A stretch of DNA of 64,000 nucleotides, from contig JAXGOI010000001.1 of assembly GCA_040767605.1 (NCBI GenBank), positions 868,001 to 932,000 of the forward strand, read 5' to 3'. Within the stretch, counting starts at the first letter, position 1. Every line of letters begins with the position of its first letter. The translations under genes were made by a program, and so were the position numbers. The notes below the pieces were generated by a model. That model saw only the letters and a list, made by a program, of their open reading frames with translations, did no database searches and had not been told where the DNA came from. Shown here one piece after another: positions 8,370 to 16,030 of this stretch. This DNA comes from JAXGOI01 sp040767605. GTDB lineage: Bacteria; Bacillota; Dehalobacteriia; UBA4068.

Positions 8370-9555
8370 CTTGTTTTCCCTCCTCTTTTTTAGCTTTTTT
8401 ACCAAGGGGCGTAAATAAATCCTTTATCATCCAGATCAGCCCCGTATTAGGGGCATCATCATCTAGGAAATCCGCCTCCTGGGCATCGTCATCATCCTTG
8501 GTTCCCTTGGGCACCCAGGAAATCTTATAGAAAGTGAAGATTTCCCCCGCCAGAATGAAGAAAAGAATCAGGCCTTTAATAATTTGCACAATGGAGCTTT
8601 GAAAGCCCGCCATTTGTAATTTAAAGCCCACAACCGTAAAGCCCGCGAATAAATAGCTTACAACCAGCACCACAAGGGGATTAAGACGGGAAACCCAGGC
8701 AATTACAAAGCCCGATAAACCATAATCCGAAGCAAGCTGCGGCCGGATACGATGGGAAACCCCGCATACCTCCAGAAAACCGGCCATCCCGGCTAAGCAT
8801 CCGCTGACAAACATGGCAATAAAGAAAATCTTTTTAATATTAATCCCGGAATAGCGGGCGCTGGGGGTAGATAACCCCACGGCCCTCATTTCATAGCCGA
8901 AAACAGAGTTCCTCAATAAAAACCACACCGCAATAATGGCCAGTATTCCTATAACAAAGCCCCAGTGTAGCCTCCCGGCATTGGGTATTCGGGGTATAAC
9001 GGAATTTGCAAATATGGTAATGCTCTGGGGGGAAGTTGAAGTTGTATCCCGCCAGGCCAAATTAGAGAGATAGCCGATCCAATATCCGGCAACGCTGTTT
9101 AAAAGCACCGTTGTCAGGATTTCATTAATCCCAAAATAAATCCGGGGCAAAACAGATACATAACAGTAGAGGCCGGCTGCCGCCATAGAAGCAATAAAAA
9201 TTATAGGGATCATAATAAACCAGGGAAGATTAGGAAAGGCTATGCCAAGACCAGCCGCCACAGAAGCGCCTACCAAAAACTGACCCTCTACCCCAACATT
9301 CCAAAGCCCGGCCTTTGCCGCCACCACCACAGCCATAGCACAGAGGGAGAAAGAACTTACATATACTAAGAGGCTAAGAATACCGCCTTTTGTAAAATAG
9401 GTTTCTTTAAAGGTTTTTAAAATAATATTTAGGGCATCGTACCCGGCAATTTGTAAAACCAGAATACTCACCAGCAAAGAGAGAAAAACTGCCGCAACGG
9501 AAACCAGAATTACGGATAAGGAATTTGCGGTTCGCCTTCTTTCAATTTTAAGCAA
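8356..9555 (-). CDS. BMP-type ABC transporter permease 1 (NupP/YufP-like)
   Basis: About 399 residues from a TTG at 9555, placed by GGAGG 8 nt upstream and giving an 8-nt overlap (TTGCTTAA) with the ATPase gene. An alternative TTG- or CTG-type start further upstream has no ribosome site. About nine membrane helices; AGLWNVGVEGQFLVGA and GINEILTTVLLNS are family landmarks. The C-terminus is an unusual acidic tail (DDDDAQEADFLDDD) that then turns basic. Confidence 0.9.
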   Translation of the reverse strand: MLKIERRRTANSLSVILVSVAAVFLSLLVSILVLQIAGYDALNIILKTFKETYFTKGGILSLLVYVSSFSLCAMAVVVAAKAGLWNVGVEGQFLVGASVAAGLGIAFPNLPWFIMIPIIFIASMAAAGLYCYVSVLPRIYFGINEILTTVLLNSVAGYWIGYLSNLAWRDTTSTSPQSITIFANSVIPRIPNAGRLHWGFVIGILAIIAVWFLLRNSVFGYEMRAVGLSTPSARYSGINIKKIFFIAMFVSGCLAGMAGFLEVCGVSHRIRPQLASDYGLSGFVIAWVSRLNPLVVLVVSYLFAGFTVVGFKLQMAGFQSSIVQIIKGLILFFILAGEIFTFYKISWVPKGTKDDDDAQEADFLDDDAPNTGLIWMIKDLFTPLGKKAKKEEGKQGGGD

Positions 9556-11104
9556 TTTCGCCCCCTCCTTCCCCTTGGGCCCCGGCATCGGCCAGACCCA
9601 TCATGGCATAACCCAGGGCATCTAATGTCCATTGATCATTGGCTTTCTTCTGAGTAAGGCTGCCTTTATACATAACGGCAATTTGATCCGAAACCTCAAA
9701 AAGCTCGTCTAAATCTTCCGAAATTAGAAGTATGGCATAGCCCTTTTTCTGCTGCTCCAGTAAAAGGTCATGGACTCTCTCTACGGCGGAAACATCCAGG
9801 CCGTAGGTGGGGTGCACCGCCACAATAACTTTTGGGTTCTCATTTATTTCCCGGGCAAAAATCAGCTTTTGAATATTGCCGCCGGATAAAAACCGAATTG
9901 GCAGATAAGGGGTGGCCATTCTGACATCAAATTCCCGCATCAGCCGGTTACCAAAGCTTACCACCTCTTTTTGGTCTATCATTCCCCCCTTGCGCACAGG
10001 CGCCCGGTCATAAGATTTTGAAATAATATTTTCATAACAGGTAAAATCGGCAACGCATCCTACCCCTATTCTGTCTTCCGGTACATGGCTTACCCCCGCG
10101 TTTATAAAATCCTGGGGGTTTTTATTGGTTAATTCCTGCTTATCTACATAAATAGCGCCGCAGGTAACCTGGTGCAGGCCCGTAAGGCATTCCGCCAGCT
10201 GAGATTGGCCGTTACCGGATACCCCCGCAATACCCAATATCTCGCCGGAGGCCACCTCCAGGGAGACATTATCTAAAAGCAATTGTCTTTTTTCCCCCAC
10301 GGCGGAAATATTATCCACTTTAAGCATGGCATCGCCTTTGCCGTTGGAGAGGGTTTTTTTCCGGGTAGAGGCCCTCATTTCGCGGCCTACCATCATATGG
10401 GCCAGCTCATGGGCATTGGTATCTTCCTTATTCATGGTTTTGATAACCTCGCCCCGGCGCAAAATTGTAACTCTGTCGGCAATCTGAATAACCTCATTTA
10501 GCTTATGGCTGATAAAGATTACTGTTTTGCCCTGCTCCTTCATTTGCATAAGGTTTTTAAACAGCTCCTGGCTTTCCTGAGGGGTTAAAACCGAGGTTGG
10601 CTCGTCCAAAATCAGAAGATCAACATCCCGGTAAAGCATTTTTACAATTTCCACCCTTTGCATTTCACCCGCGGAAAGCTTAGAAACTATTGCCTCGGGC
10701 TGAATAGGCAAATTAAATTTCTCCGTAACATCCATAAGCTTTTTATATAGCTTGCGCTTGCGGATGATTCTGCCCAAATCCTCATGGCCCATAAGTATAT
10801 TCTCCGCAACGGAAAGGGTTTCCACAAGTTTAAAGTGCTGGTGTACCATGCCGATACCCAGGCAGCAGGCATATCTGGGGTTTTTAATATACTCCTCCTT
10901 GCCGTTAAAAAGTATCTTGCCTTCATCCGGTATATACAGCCCTATTAAAATATTCATTAAAGTGGATTTCCCTGCCCCGTTTTCCCCCAATAGGGCATGA
11001 ATTTCGCCCCGTTTGATTTTAAGGTTGATGTCTTTATTAGCCGCAACCTTGTTAAAGCGCTTGGTTACATGCTGTAACTCTAAAATATATTCCGTGTTGG
11101 CCAA
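9548..11104 (-). CDS. ABC transporter ATPase, two fused domains (NupO/YufO-like)
   Basis: 518 residues with two nucleotide-binding domains as in RbsA/YufO. Domain 1 has Walker A GENGAGKST (about 39-47), signature LSAGEMQRVEI and Walker B LLILDEPTSVL. Domain 2 has a degenerate Walker A GVSGNGQSQ and signature FLSGGNIQK, with the Walker B glutamate position altered (VIVAVHPTYGLD), normal for the second domain of this class. Start is TTG at 11104 with AAGGAAG upstream. It follows the GldA-like gene by 57 bp in the same direction. Confidence 0.93.
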   Translation of the reverse strand: MANTEYILELQHVTKRFNKVAANKDINLKIKRGEIHALLGENGAGKSTLMNILIGLYIPDEGKILFNGKEEYIKNPRYACCLGIGMVHQHFKLVETLSVAENILMGHEDLGRIIRKRKLYKKLMDVTEKFNLPIQPEAIVSKLSAGEMQRVEIVKMLYRDVDLLILDEPTSVLTPQESQELFKNLMQMKEQGKTVIFISHKLNEVIQIADRVTILRRGEVIKTMNKEDTNAHELAHMMVGREMRASTRKKTLSNGKGDAMLKVDNISAVGEKRQLLLDNVSLEVASGEILGIAGVSGNGQSQLAECLTGLHQVTCGAIYVDKQELTNKNPQDFINAGVSHVPEDRIGVGCVADFTCYENIISKSYDRAPVRKGGMIDQKEVVSFGNRLMREFDVRMATPYLPIRFLSGGNIQKLIFAREINENPKVIVAVHPTYGLDVSAVERVHDLLLEQQKKGYAILLISEDLDELFEVSDQIAVMYKGSLTQKKANDQWTLDALGYAMMGLADAGAQGEGGGEIA

Positions 11105-11160
11105 CCTAAATCACTTCCTTCTTTTCAGTATACATCTGCGCTTAACCCCCAAATCCTGCC

Positions 11161-12243
11161 TTAATTGGCTCCTCCCATAGCATCGGCAGCGATTATAGCG
11201 TTTAGAATTTCCCCGGCGGTAATATTATTACCCTCATGATGCAAATAAGGGTCATTATAAGCGGCTATTGCCACATCATGCAGTTTTTCCCGGCTAATGC
11301 CTTCCAGATGCAATTCCTCAAAAGTAGTGGGTAAACCCACTTGTTTATAAAAATCATAAAGCTCAGCCAATTCCCCCGGGGGGGCATCCGTAAGATGCAG
11401 CTCGGCTAAAATCCCGAAGGCTACGATTTCCCCATGGAGACAGCTATGAATTTCAGGCAGTATAGTCAGCCCATTATGTATGGCATGAGCCGCTGCCAGT
11501 CCGCTGCCTTCAAAAGCGATACCGGCGGCTAAAAGGTTAATTTCTATTATCCGCTCAACAGCGGGGGTAACGGCCTTTTTCTCATAAGCGAGCTTTGCGG
11601 CAAGGCCGTATTCTAATATGCTCTTATAACAGTATTCACTAAGGGCCAAAGCGCAAAAGGTCTGCCTGGCGGAGAGGGAATTTTGGGCCCCGGTTTTTTG
11701 GCAGGCCCTGCCTTCAAAATAAGTTGCCAGAGCATCCCCCATACCGGCCACAAAATAGCGCACCCCGGAACCGATAATAATTTCATTATCCACCAGTAAA
11801 ACATCGGGGCTGTGCTTTTCATAATATACGGATTCGGCAATACCCTCGGGGGTATAAATAACGGAGCAAGCGCTGAAAGCGGCGCTGCTTGCCGCTACAC
11901 TGGGAACCATTATTACCCTTAAATCCAGCTTGTCCCCGATAACTTTAGCGGTATCCACCACTTTACCGCCGCCTAGGCCGACAATTACCGTATAACCCCC
12001 CTGGGAAACCTCCTCAATAAGGCGGTTAATCTCCTGCCAGCAGCAATGAGCGGAAAAGGCTCTGACGGTATAAAGATTCTTCCAGCCCCGGGCTTCGGCT
12101 AAAGAAATCATAGACGGGGTAACCAGTAAAAAAGCCTTACCGCCATAAAGGTCAATAAGCCCGGGTAACTCCCCTATGGCATTATTACCCTGAATATACT
12201 TTCCCGTAAAGTATGATTTTCTTAAGTCCATTGCATTTGCCAC
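11161..12243 (-). CDS. GldA-like iron/zinc-type polyol dehydrogenase, copy A
   Basis: About 360 residues from a GTG at 12243 (GGGAGG 7 nt upstream); the frame is open to 12309 without a ribosome site. It has the NAD loop GLGGGKVVDTAK and all three metal ligands of glycerol dehydrogenase: D in GMGDALATYFE, H in AAAHAIHNGLT and H in CLHGEIVAFG. The family oxidises glycerol, propanediol or amino alcohols. It is the promoter-proximal gene of the BMP transporter operon, so its substrate is probably linked to the imported compound. It differs clearly from the divergent copy at 12642 (for example EGSG against ESGG). Confidence 0.85.
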   Translation of the reverse strand: MANAMDLRKSYFTGKYIQGNNAIGELPGLIDLYGGKAFLLVTPSMISLAEARGWKNLYTVRAFSAHCCWQEINRLIEEVSQGGYTVIVGLGGGKVVDTAKVIGDKLDLRVIMVPSVAASSAAFSACSVIYTPEGIAESVYYEKHSPDVLLVDNEIIIGSGVRYFVAGMGDALATYFEGRACQKTGAQNSLSARQTFCALALSEYCYKSILEYGLAAKLAYEKKAVTPAVERIIEINLLAAGIAFEGSGLAAAHAIHNGLTILPEIHSCLHGEIVAFGILAELHLTDAPPGELAELYDFYKQVGLPTTFEELHLEGISREKLHDVAIAAYNDPYLHHEGNNITAGEILNAIIAADAMGGAN

Positions 12244-12348
12244 AGCAGTGCCTCCCGTGCTTATTAAATTATCCTGAGTAAAAACTGCTGCCTTAAACCC
12301 CCTCATCATATATGCACGGATAAAGGGAATATTCCGGCGCCCGTGTTC

Positions 12349-12417
12349 AGTACAAGTGTACTTAAAGCGACAGTTTTATTTTACATGAATTATAATGCCT
12401 AATGCTATAATTGTCAA
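12349..12417 (-). promoter_or_regulatory. promoter of the GldA-A/BMP transporter operon with dyad
   Basis: On the minus strand, TTGACA (12412-12417) and TATAAT (12389-12394) are 17 bp apart, both perfect consensus. A dyad AGTACA-N2-TGTACT lies at 12349-12362, about 20-35 nt downstream of the expected start, where a repressor could block transcription. Confidence 0.75.
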
Positions 12418-12565
12418 GGGCTCCTGAACCTTAAAATGCACTACAACTCCTTCTTTTCTATTGGAAATTTATTCTAAAGCCCTGCAAAAGGGCTGCAAAA
12501 AAACTTTTTATTGTAGCTTTGCTTTAAACATTTAAAAAATTTCCAGCACTAATAGTTATTTATAC

Positions 12566-12595
12566 TGGACAAACTTATCCCCTGCATGATACAAT
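12566..12595 (+). promoter_or_regulatory. promoter of the second GldA-like gene
   Basis: TGGACA (12566-12571) and TACAAT (12590-12595), 18 bp apart. The -35 is embedded in TATACTGGACA, which also occurs at the -35 of the XRE-cupin regulator (15041-15051). Confidence 0.6.
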
Positions 12596-12641
12596 ATTTC
12601 CATAATAATTATCACTTAAATCATTAAAAGGGGGTAAACCA

Positions 12642-13745
12642 ATGGCCATAGTTATACAATCACCATGGAAATATGTTCAAGGACCGCATGTATTTGAAAA
12701 CCTTGGGGAATATGCCCGTACCTATGGGGATAATTACCTGATTTTAACCAGTAAAACTCCGCTGAAATTCTTTAAAGAGAAAATAGAAAAAAGCTTTCAG
12801 GAATGTAATATTAAAGGAACCTTTGAGGTTTTTAACGGTCAATGCACTCTTAAAGAAATTGCCAGAGTTGAAGAGCTGGTAAAAGAGAACGGCTATAATG
12901 CCATAATCGGCTTGGGAGGCGGCAAGGTATTGGATGTTTCCCGCTGCGTAGCGGGGAATTTAAAGCTCCCCTTAGTTATTGCTCCCACTATTGCCTCAAC
13001 AGACGCACCCACCAGCTCGGATTCCGTAGTTTATAATGAAGACGGCACGGTGGCCTTTGCTCCCGTATATCCTCATAATCCTCATCTGGTAATTGTAGAC
13101 AGCCATGTTATAGCAAATGCCCCTGTTCGTATGCTGGTAGCCGGCATGGGAGATGCTCTGGCAACTTATTTTGAGGCCAGGGTTTGCGCCGAAATGAATT
13201 CCCCCAGCACATTGGGGCACGGTCTTTCCGTAGCTGCTCTGGCTTTGGCAAGAGCCTGTTATGATACCCTTATGGAGCATGGTTATAAAGCTAAAATTGC
13301 CAATGCCAATAAAAAAGTAACCCCCTCTTTAGAGAAAATTATTGAAGCCAATACCTATCTCAGCGGCATTGGTTTTGAAAGCGGCGGCCTTTCCTTATGC
13401 CATGCCATGCATGACGCTTTAACCGCTATTCCCGAATGCCATAAATTCCTCCATGGGGAAAAGGTAGCCTTTGGGGCTGTAACCATGCTGGTAATGGAAA
13501 ACCGCCCCCAGGAGGAAATCGAAAAAACTCTTGCCTTCTGCGCCAGTGTTGGGCTCCCTATTACCCTGGCCCAGCTGGATATAACAGAAAATGTGGAGGA
13601 AAAACTCCGCAAGGTTATACACATAGCCGTACCCAAAGACCATGCCCTTTATCGTATTCCCCCCGGCATAACTGAAGATGCGGCGGTTGGGGCGGTTTTA
13701 GTAACAGACCAATTAGGCAGGGACTTTTTAGCAAAGCAAAAATAA
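12642..13745 (+). CDS. GldA-like iron/zinc-type polyol dehydrogenase, copy B
   Basis: 367 residues, standard GldA length, start ATG after AAAAGGGGG. NAD loop GLGGGKVLDVSR (about 90-101), then metal ligands D in GMGDALATYFEARVC, H in SLCHAMHDALT and H in FLHGEKVAFG. It is transcribed away from copy A across a 330-bp promoter region, and its promoter shares TATACTGGACA with the XRE-cupin regulator gene. Glycerol dehydrogenase is the nearest characterised relative. Two differently regulated paralogues in one locus suggest two steps or two substrates of one pathway. Confidence 0.87.
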   Translation: MAIVIQSPWKYVQGPHVFENLGEYARTYGDNYLILTSKTPLKFFKEKIEKSFQECNIKGTFEVFNGQCTLKEIARVEELVKENGYNAIIGLGGGKVLDVSRCVAGNLKLPLVIAPTIASTDAPTSSDSVVYNEDGTVAFAPVYPHNPHLVIVDSHVIANAPVRMLVAGMGDALATYFEARVCAEMNSPSTLGHGLSVAALALARACYDTLMEHGYKAKIANANKKVTPSLEKIIEANTYLSGIGFESGGLSLCHAMHDALTAIPECHKFLHGEKVAFGAVTMLVMENRPQEEIEKTLAFCASVGLPITLAQLDITENVEEKLRKVIHIAVPKDHALYRIPPGITEDAAVGAVLVTDQLGRDFLAKQK

Positions 13746-13784
13746 AACACCATCCTCAGTATTCCATCGCCTGTTCTATTCAGG

Positions 13785-13816
13785 TTAAAGCCGGAGCCTT
13801 TAGGCTCCGGCTTTAA
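13785..13816. terminator. terminator after GldA copy B
   Basis: A perfect 14-bp stem TTAAAGCCGGAGCC / GGCTCCGGCTTTAA with a 4-nt loop and T-rich 3' side, 40 bp after the stop codon. Confidence 0.85.
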
Positions 13817-14025
13817 CTTTTATGCTCTTTCCGGTATTTATACCCCTTTGGCCTTTTATACCGGCTTTAGCTTTTATTATCTGCTTTTATTTTATACCCC
13901 TCCCTTACTTTTATACAAAAGTAGCGGGGTAATTATTCGCATAAATTATTAACTGTAAAGAGGCTTCGTCATAGGCATCGGCCAGCTATCTAATCATATA
14001 AATCTCCGGTATATTTATAAATGCG

Positions 14026-14056
14026 AAACCCCGCGCGGCTATGCCGCGCGGGGTTT
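14026..14056. terminator. terminator after the HisB-like gene
   Basis: A perfect 14-bp stem AAACCCCGCGCGGC / GCCGCGCGGGGTTT with a 3-nt loop, 24 bp past the stop of the minus-strand HisB-like gene. Very GC-rich compared with its surroundings. Confidence 0.8.
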
Positions 14057-14079
14057 CTGAGGAATGCGGATTTGACTTA

Positions 14080-14742
14080 TTATACAAGGGAGGCGTCGGC
14101 GATGCCTTCCTCGCCATAATACGGATTATGGCTGGCTTTACGCCAGGGGTTGGCTTCATAAGCCATACGCAGAGCTTCACCCACAGCGTGGAAAGCGGAT
14201 TCCCAAGCATGGTGAGCATCTCTGGATTTTAAGAAATCTAAATGCAGGGTTGCAGGGAAGCCCTGGAAGAAACCTTCCATAAAGCCTTCCATATCAGCAA
14301 ATTGCATATCTTCAACCATTTCAATTCTTCTTACTTTATCGGTATAGGTAATAAAGACATTCCGGCGGCCTTCCATGCTCACCATTGCGCTGGCCAGGGA
14401 TTCATCCAGGCCGAATAAGGCAAAACCGTTAATGTTCATGCCCTCATTATTGAGCTTGGTATAGAAGAGCTTTTTCAAGGCGGCGCCTAAGGTTATGGCA
14501 ACGTCTTCGGCAATGGTATGAGTGGAACGCCATTTGCCGCACTCAACTTTACAGCCAATGGACATGCAAAGACCCCAGGAAAAGGTGTCAAGCATATGAT
14601 CCAGGAAATGAATGGTTGTATCCGGGCGCAATTCCGGCCGGTAATCTGTAGTTACCTCTATGGTAATATCAATTTCTTGGGTCTTCTTTTGGAGCTTAAC
14701 ATAAGTAGGGGTCTCTTTATGCAAAGTAAATAAATGTGCCAT
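14080..14742 (-). CDS. HisB-like (imidazoleglycerol-phosphate dehydratase fold) divergent paralogue
   Basis: 220 residues of IGPD fold: KTQEIDITIEV (about 20-30), FLDHML (about 45-50), THTIAED (about 74-80), LDESL, TLHL, and RDAHHAWESAF (about 173-183). True HisB has HHxxE in both repeats; here the first is HTIAE, so one Mn-ligand His is replaced by Thr, while the second (HHAWE) is intact. The phosphate-binding C-terminal PSTKG of HisB is replaced by NPYYGEEG, and the RFG-type arginine before it is absent. It is therefore probably not a histidine-biosynthesis enzyme but a dehydratase or binding protein for a different, perhaps unphosphorylated, substrate. No other his gene is near. Confidence 0.72.
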   Translation of the reverse strand: MAHLFTLHKETPTYVKLQKKTQEIDITIEVTTDYRPELRPDTTIHFLDHMLDTFSWGLCMSIGCKVECGKWRSTHTIAEDVAITLGAALKKLFYTKLNNEGMNINGFALFGLDESLASAMVSMEGRRNVFITYTDKVRRIEMVEDMQFADMEGFMEGFFQGFPATLHLDFLKSRDAHHAWESAFHAVGEALRMAYEANPWRKASHNPYYGEEGIADASLV

Positions 14743-14824
14743 TTTGCATCGTCCTTTCTTTTTTAATTTTTAATCATATGGCGCGAGGGATAACTATACC
14801 TGTGCAACCATCTAATTTAACAAG

Positions 14825-14853
14825 AATATAACACCAATATAGTCTTTTGTCAA
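14825..14853 (-). promoter_or_regulatory. promoter of the HisB-like gene
   Basis: Minus strand TTGACA (14848-14853) and TATATT (14825-14830), 17 bp apart. The 80-bp leader ends with GAAAGGAC before the ATG. Confidence 0.75.
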
Positions 14854-15040
14854 GTATCTTTATACAAAAAAACGATATTCCGCCACTTTTATTAATCTTT
14901 TATTTCCGACATAAATCTGTTATCTTTGGGGTATGCCAGTTTTACTGGTGTTACGGTACAAAAAGACAAAATTTTTTATTTGGCGAGGCTTAAAATATGC
15001 TTAACCTAGTTGGACATTAAATTTTTTAGCTTTTGCAATA

Positions 15041-15074
15041 TATACTGGACATAATCAGGAAAATAGATTAAAAT
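15041..15074 (+). promoter_or_regulatory. promoter of the XRE-cupin regulator
   Basis: TGGACA (15046-15051) and TAAAAT (15069-15074), 17 bp apart. The 11-bp string TATACTGGACA at 15041-15051 is identical to that at the GldA-B promoter. A related half, GTTGGACATTAA, lies at about 15009-15020. These may be binding sites of the encoded regulator. Confidence 0.6.
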
Positions 15075-15108
15075 ATATTTTAAGATAATTTCTAAGGAGG
15101 AGCATTTA

Positions 15109-15711
15109 ATGGTTGATGTTGGGAAGAGACTTACTGAGTTAAGAAAGGGAAAAAATCTATCCATGGCTGCGCTTGCTAAAATTGTTGGGGTTTCCAGAAG
15201 CTTAATCAGCCAGGTGGAAAAAAACGATGCCTACCCCTCCTTACAAACATTAAGTAAAATTGTGGAGGCTCTGGGCACATCCATGAGCGAATTTTTCCGC
15301 GTTGAGCCTAATGCCAAAAATGAAAATGCTTTAATTGTACGCTCCGATGCCCGGGATGTAATCTATATGCAGGATTCAGAAATGAAATATTATATTCTTT
15401 CCCCCAGCGCCTACCGGGATATGGAGTTTTTAATTTCCGAATTCCCCCCTTATAGGGAAGGCGCCGCCATTGATTATTTCCGTCATGAGGGCCATGAGTA
15501 TTTCTATGTGCTTAAGGGCCAGCTCCAGCTTACCCTGGGGGATGAAACATATTTGCTGAATGAAGGAGACAGCGGCGGCTTTGATGCAGGGCAAACTCAT
15601 TATTTTGTAAATAAAACCAATGAAATTGCCAGGCTGATTGTGGCGGCCACCGAGCCCTGCGTACAAATAAACCCGGAGAAAATCTCCGGCCCGGGGGAAA
15701 TACAGGTATAA
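15109..15711 (+). CDS. XRE-family regulator with C-terminal cupin (PuuR-like)
   Basis: 200 residues. HTH_3 domain at about 6-60 (LTELRKGKNLSMAALAKIVG, then SRSLISQVEKNDAYPSLQTL), linker, then a cupin_2 barrel at about 115-190 (GHEYFYVLKGQL and GDSGGFDAGQTHYF). Such proteins repress catabolic genes and sense a small ligand in the cupin. The start ATG follows AAGGAGGAG. It is divergent from the HisB-like gene and shares a promoter motif with GldA-B, so it is the likely regulator of the 4.8-15 kb block. Confidence 0.9.
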   Translation: MVDVGKRLTELRKGKNLSMAALAKIVGVSRSLISQVEKNDAYPSLQTLSKIVEALGTSMSEFFRVEPNAKNENALIVRSDARDVIYMQDSEMKYYILSPSAYRDMEFLISEFPPYREGAAIDYFRHEGHEYFYVLKGQLQLTLGDETYLLNEGDSGGFDAGQTHYFVNKTNEIARLIVAATEPCVQINPEKISGPGEIQV

Positions 15712-15922
15712 ACTATTAAATATTTGATATTGGGTATTATTATATTAATTAAAAATAAACCGCCCCGGCTGCTTTGCCTGATTTAAACCGCATAAATATT
15801 TAAAACCCCCAGCTTAGGCAAGTTAAGTGCCGTTTATCTAAAATACAGATAAAGCCCTTTTAAATAATGGGCAAGGCTGCTCTTGATTATTTAGCAAAAT
15901 TTGTTTAAAATCTTAAAATACA

Positions 15923-15976
15923 ACCGCCGGAAAAAATCTTCTCTATTCTCAAATTTTAGTAAAAAAATAAAGCCCG
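15923..15976 (+). repeat. dispersed intergenic repeat, copy 2
   Basis: Matches 4455-4513 from ACCGCC to AAAGCCCG with few differences. A shorter piece (ATAAATAAAACCGCCAAAAA) recurs near 44308. Both full copies lie next to terminators of minus-strand genes. Confidence 0.65.
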
Positions 15977-16002
15977 TATGAGAAAATTCTCAAACGGGCT
16001 TT
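15969..16002. terminator. terminator of the flavodiiron gene
   Basis: AAAGCCCGT / ACGGGCTTT with an inner TGAGAA / TTCTCA continuation (one A/A mismatch) and flanking A and T runs. Confidence 0.8.
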
Positions 16003-16030
16003 TATTAATGATTAAAACCTAAAAGCCGAA

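Larger units (their letters stand above)
15712..16030. other. 319-bp convergent intergenic region
   Basis: AT-rich space between convergent genes. It holds repeat copy 2 and the flavodiiron-gene terminator; nothing else gene-like was seen. Confidence 0.6.

Noticed and set aside
14080..14742. Plain annotation as histidine-biosynthesis hisB
   Set aside because: One Mn-ligand His and the phosphate-binding tail are missing, and no other his gene is near; only the fold assignment is kept.
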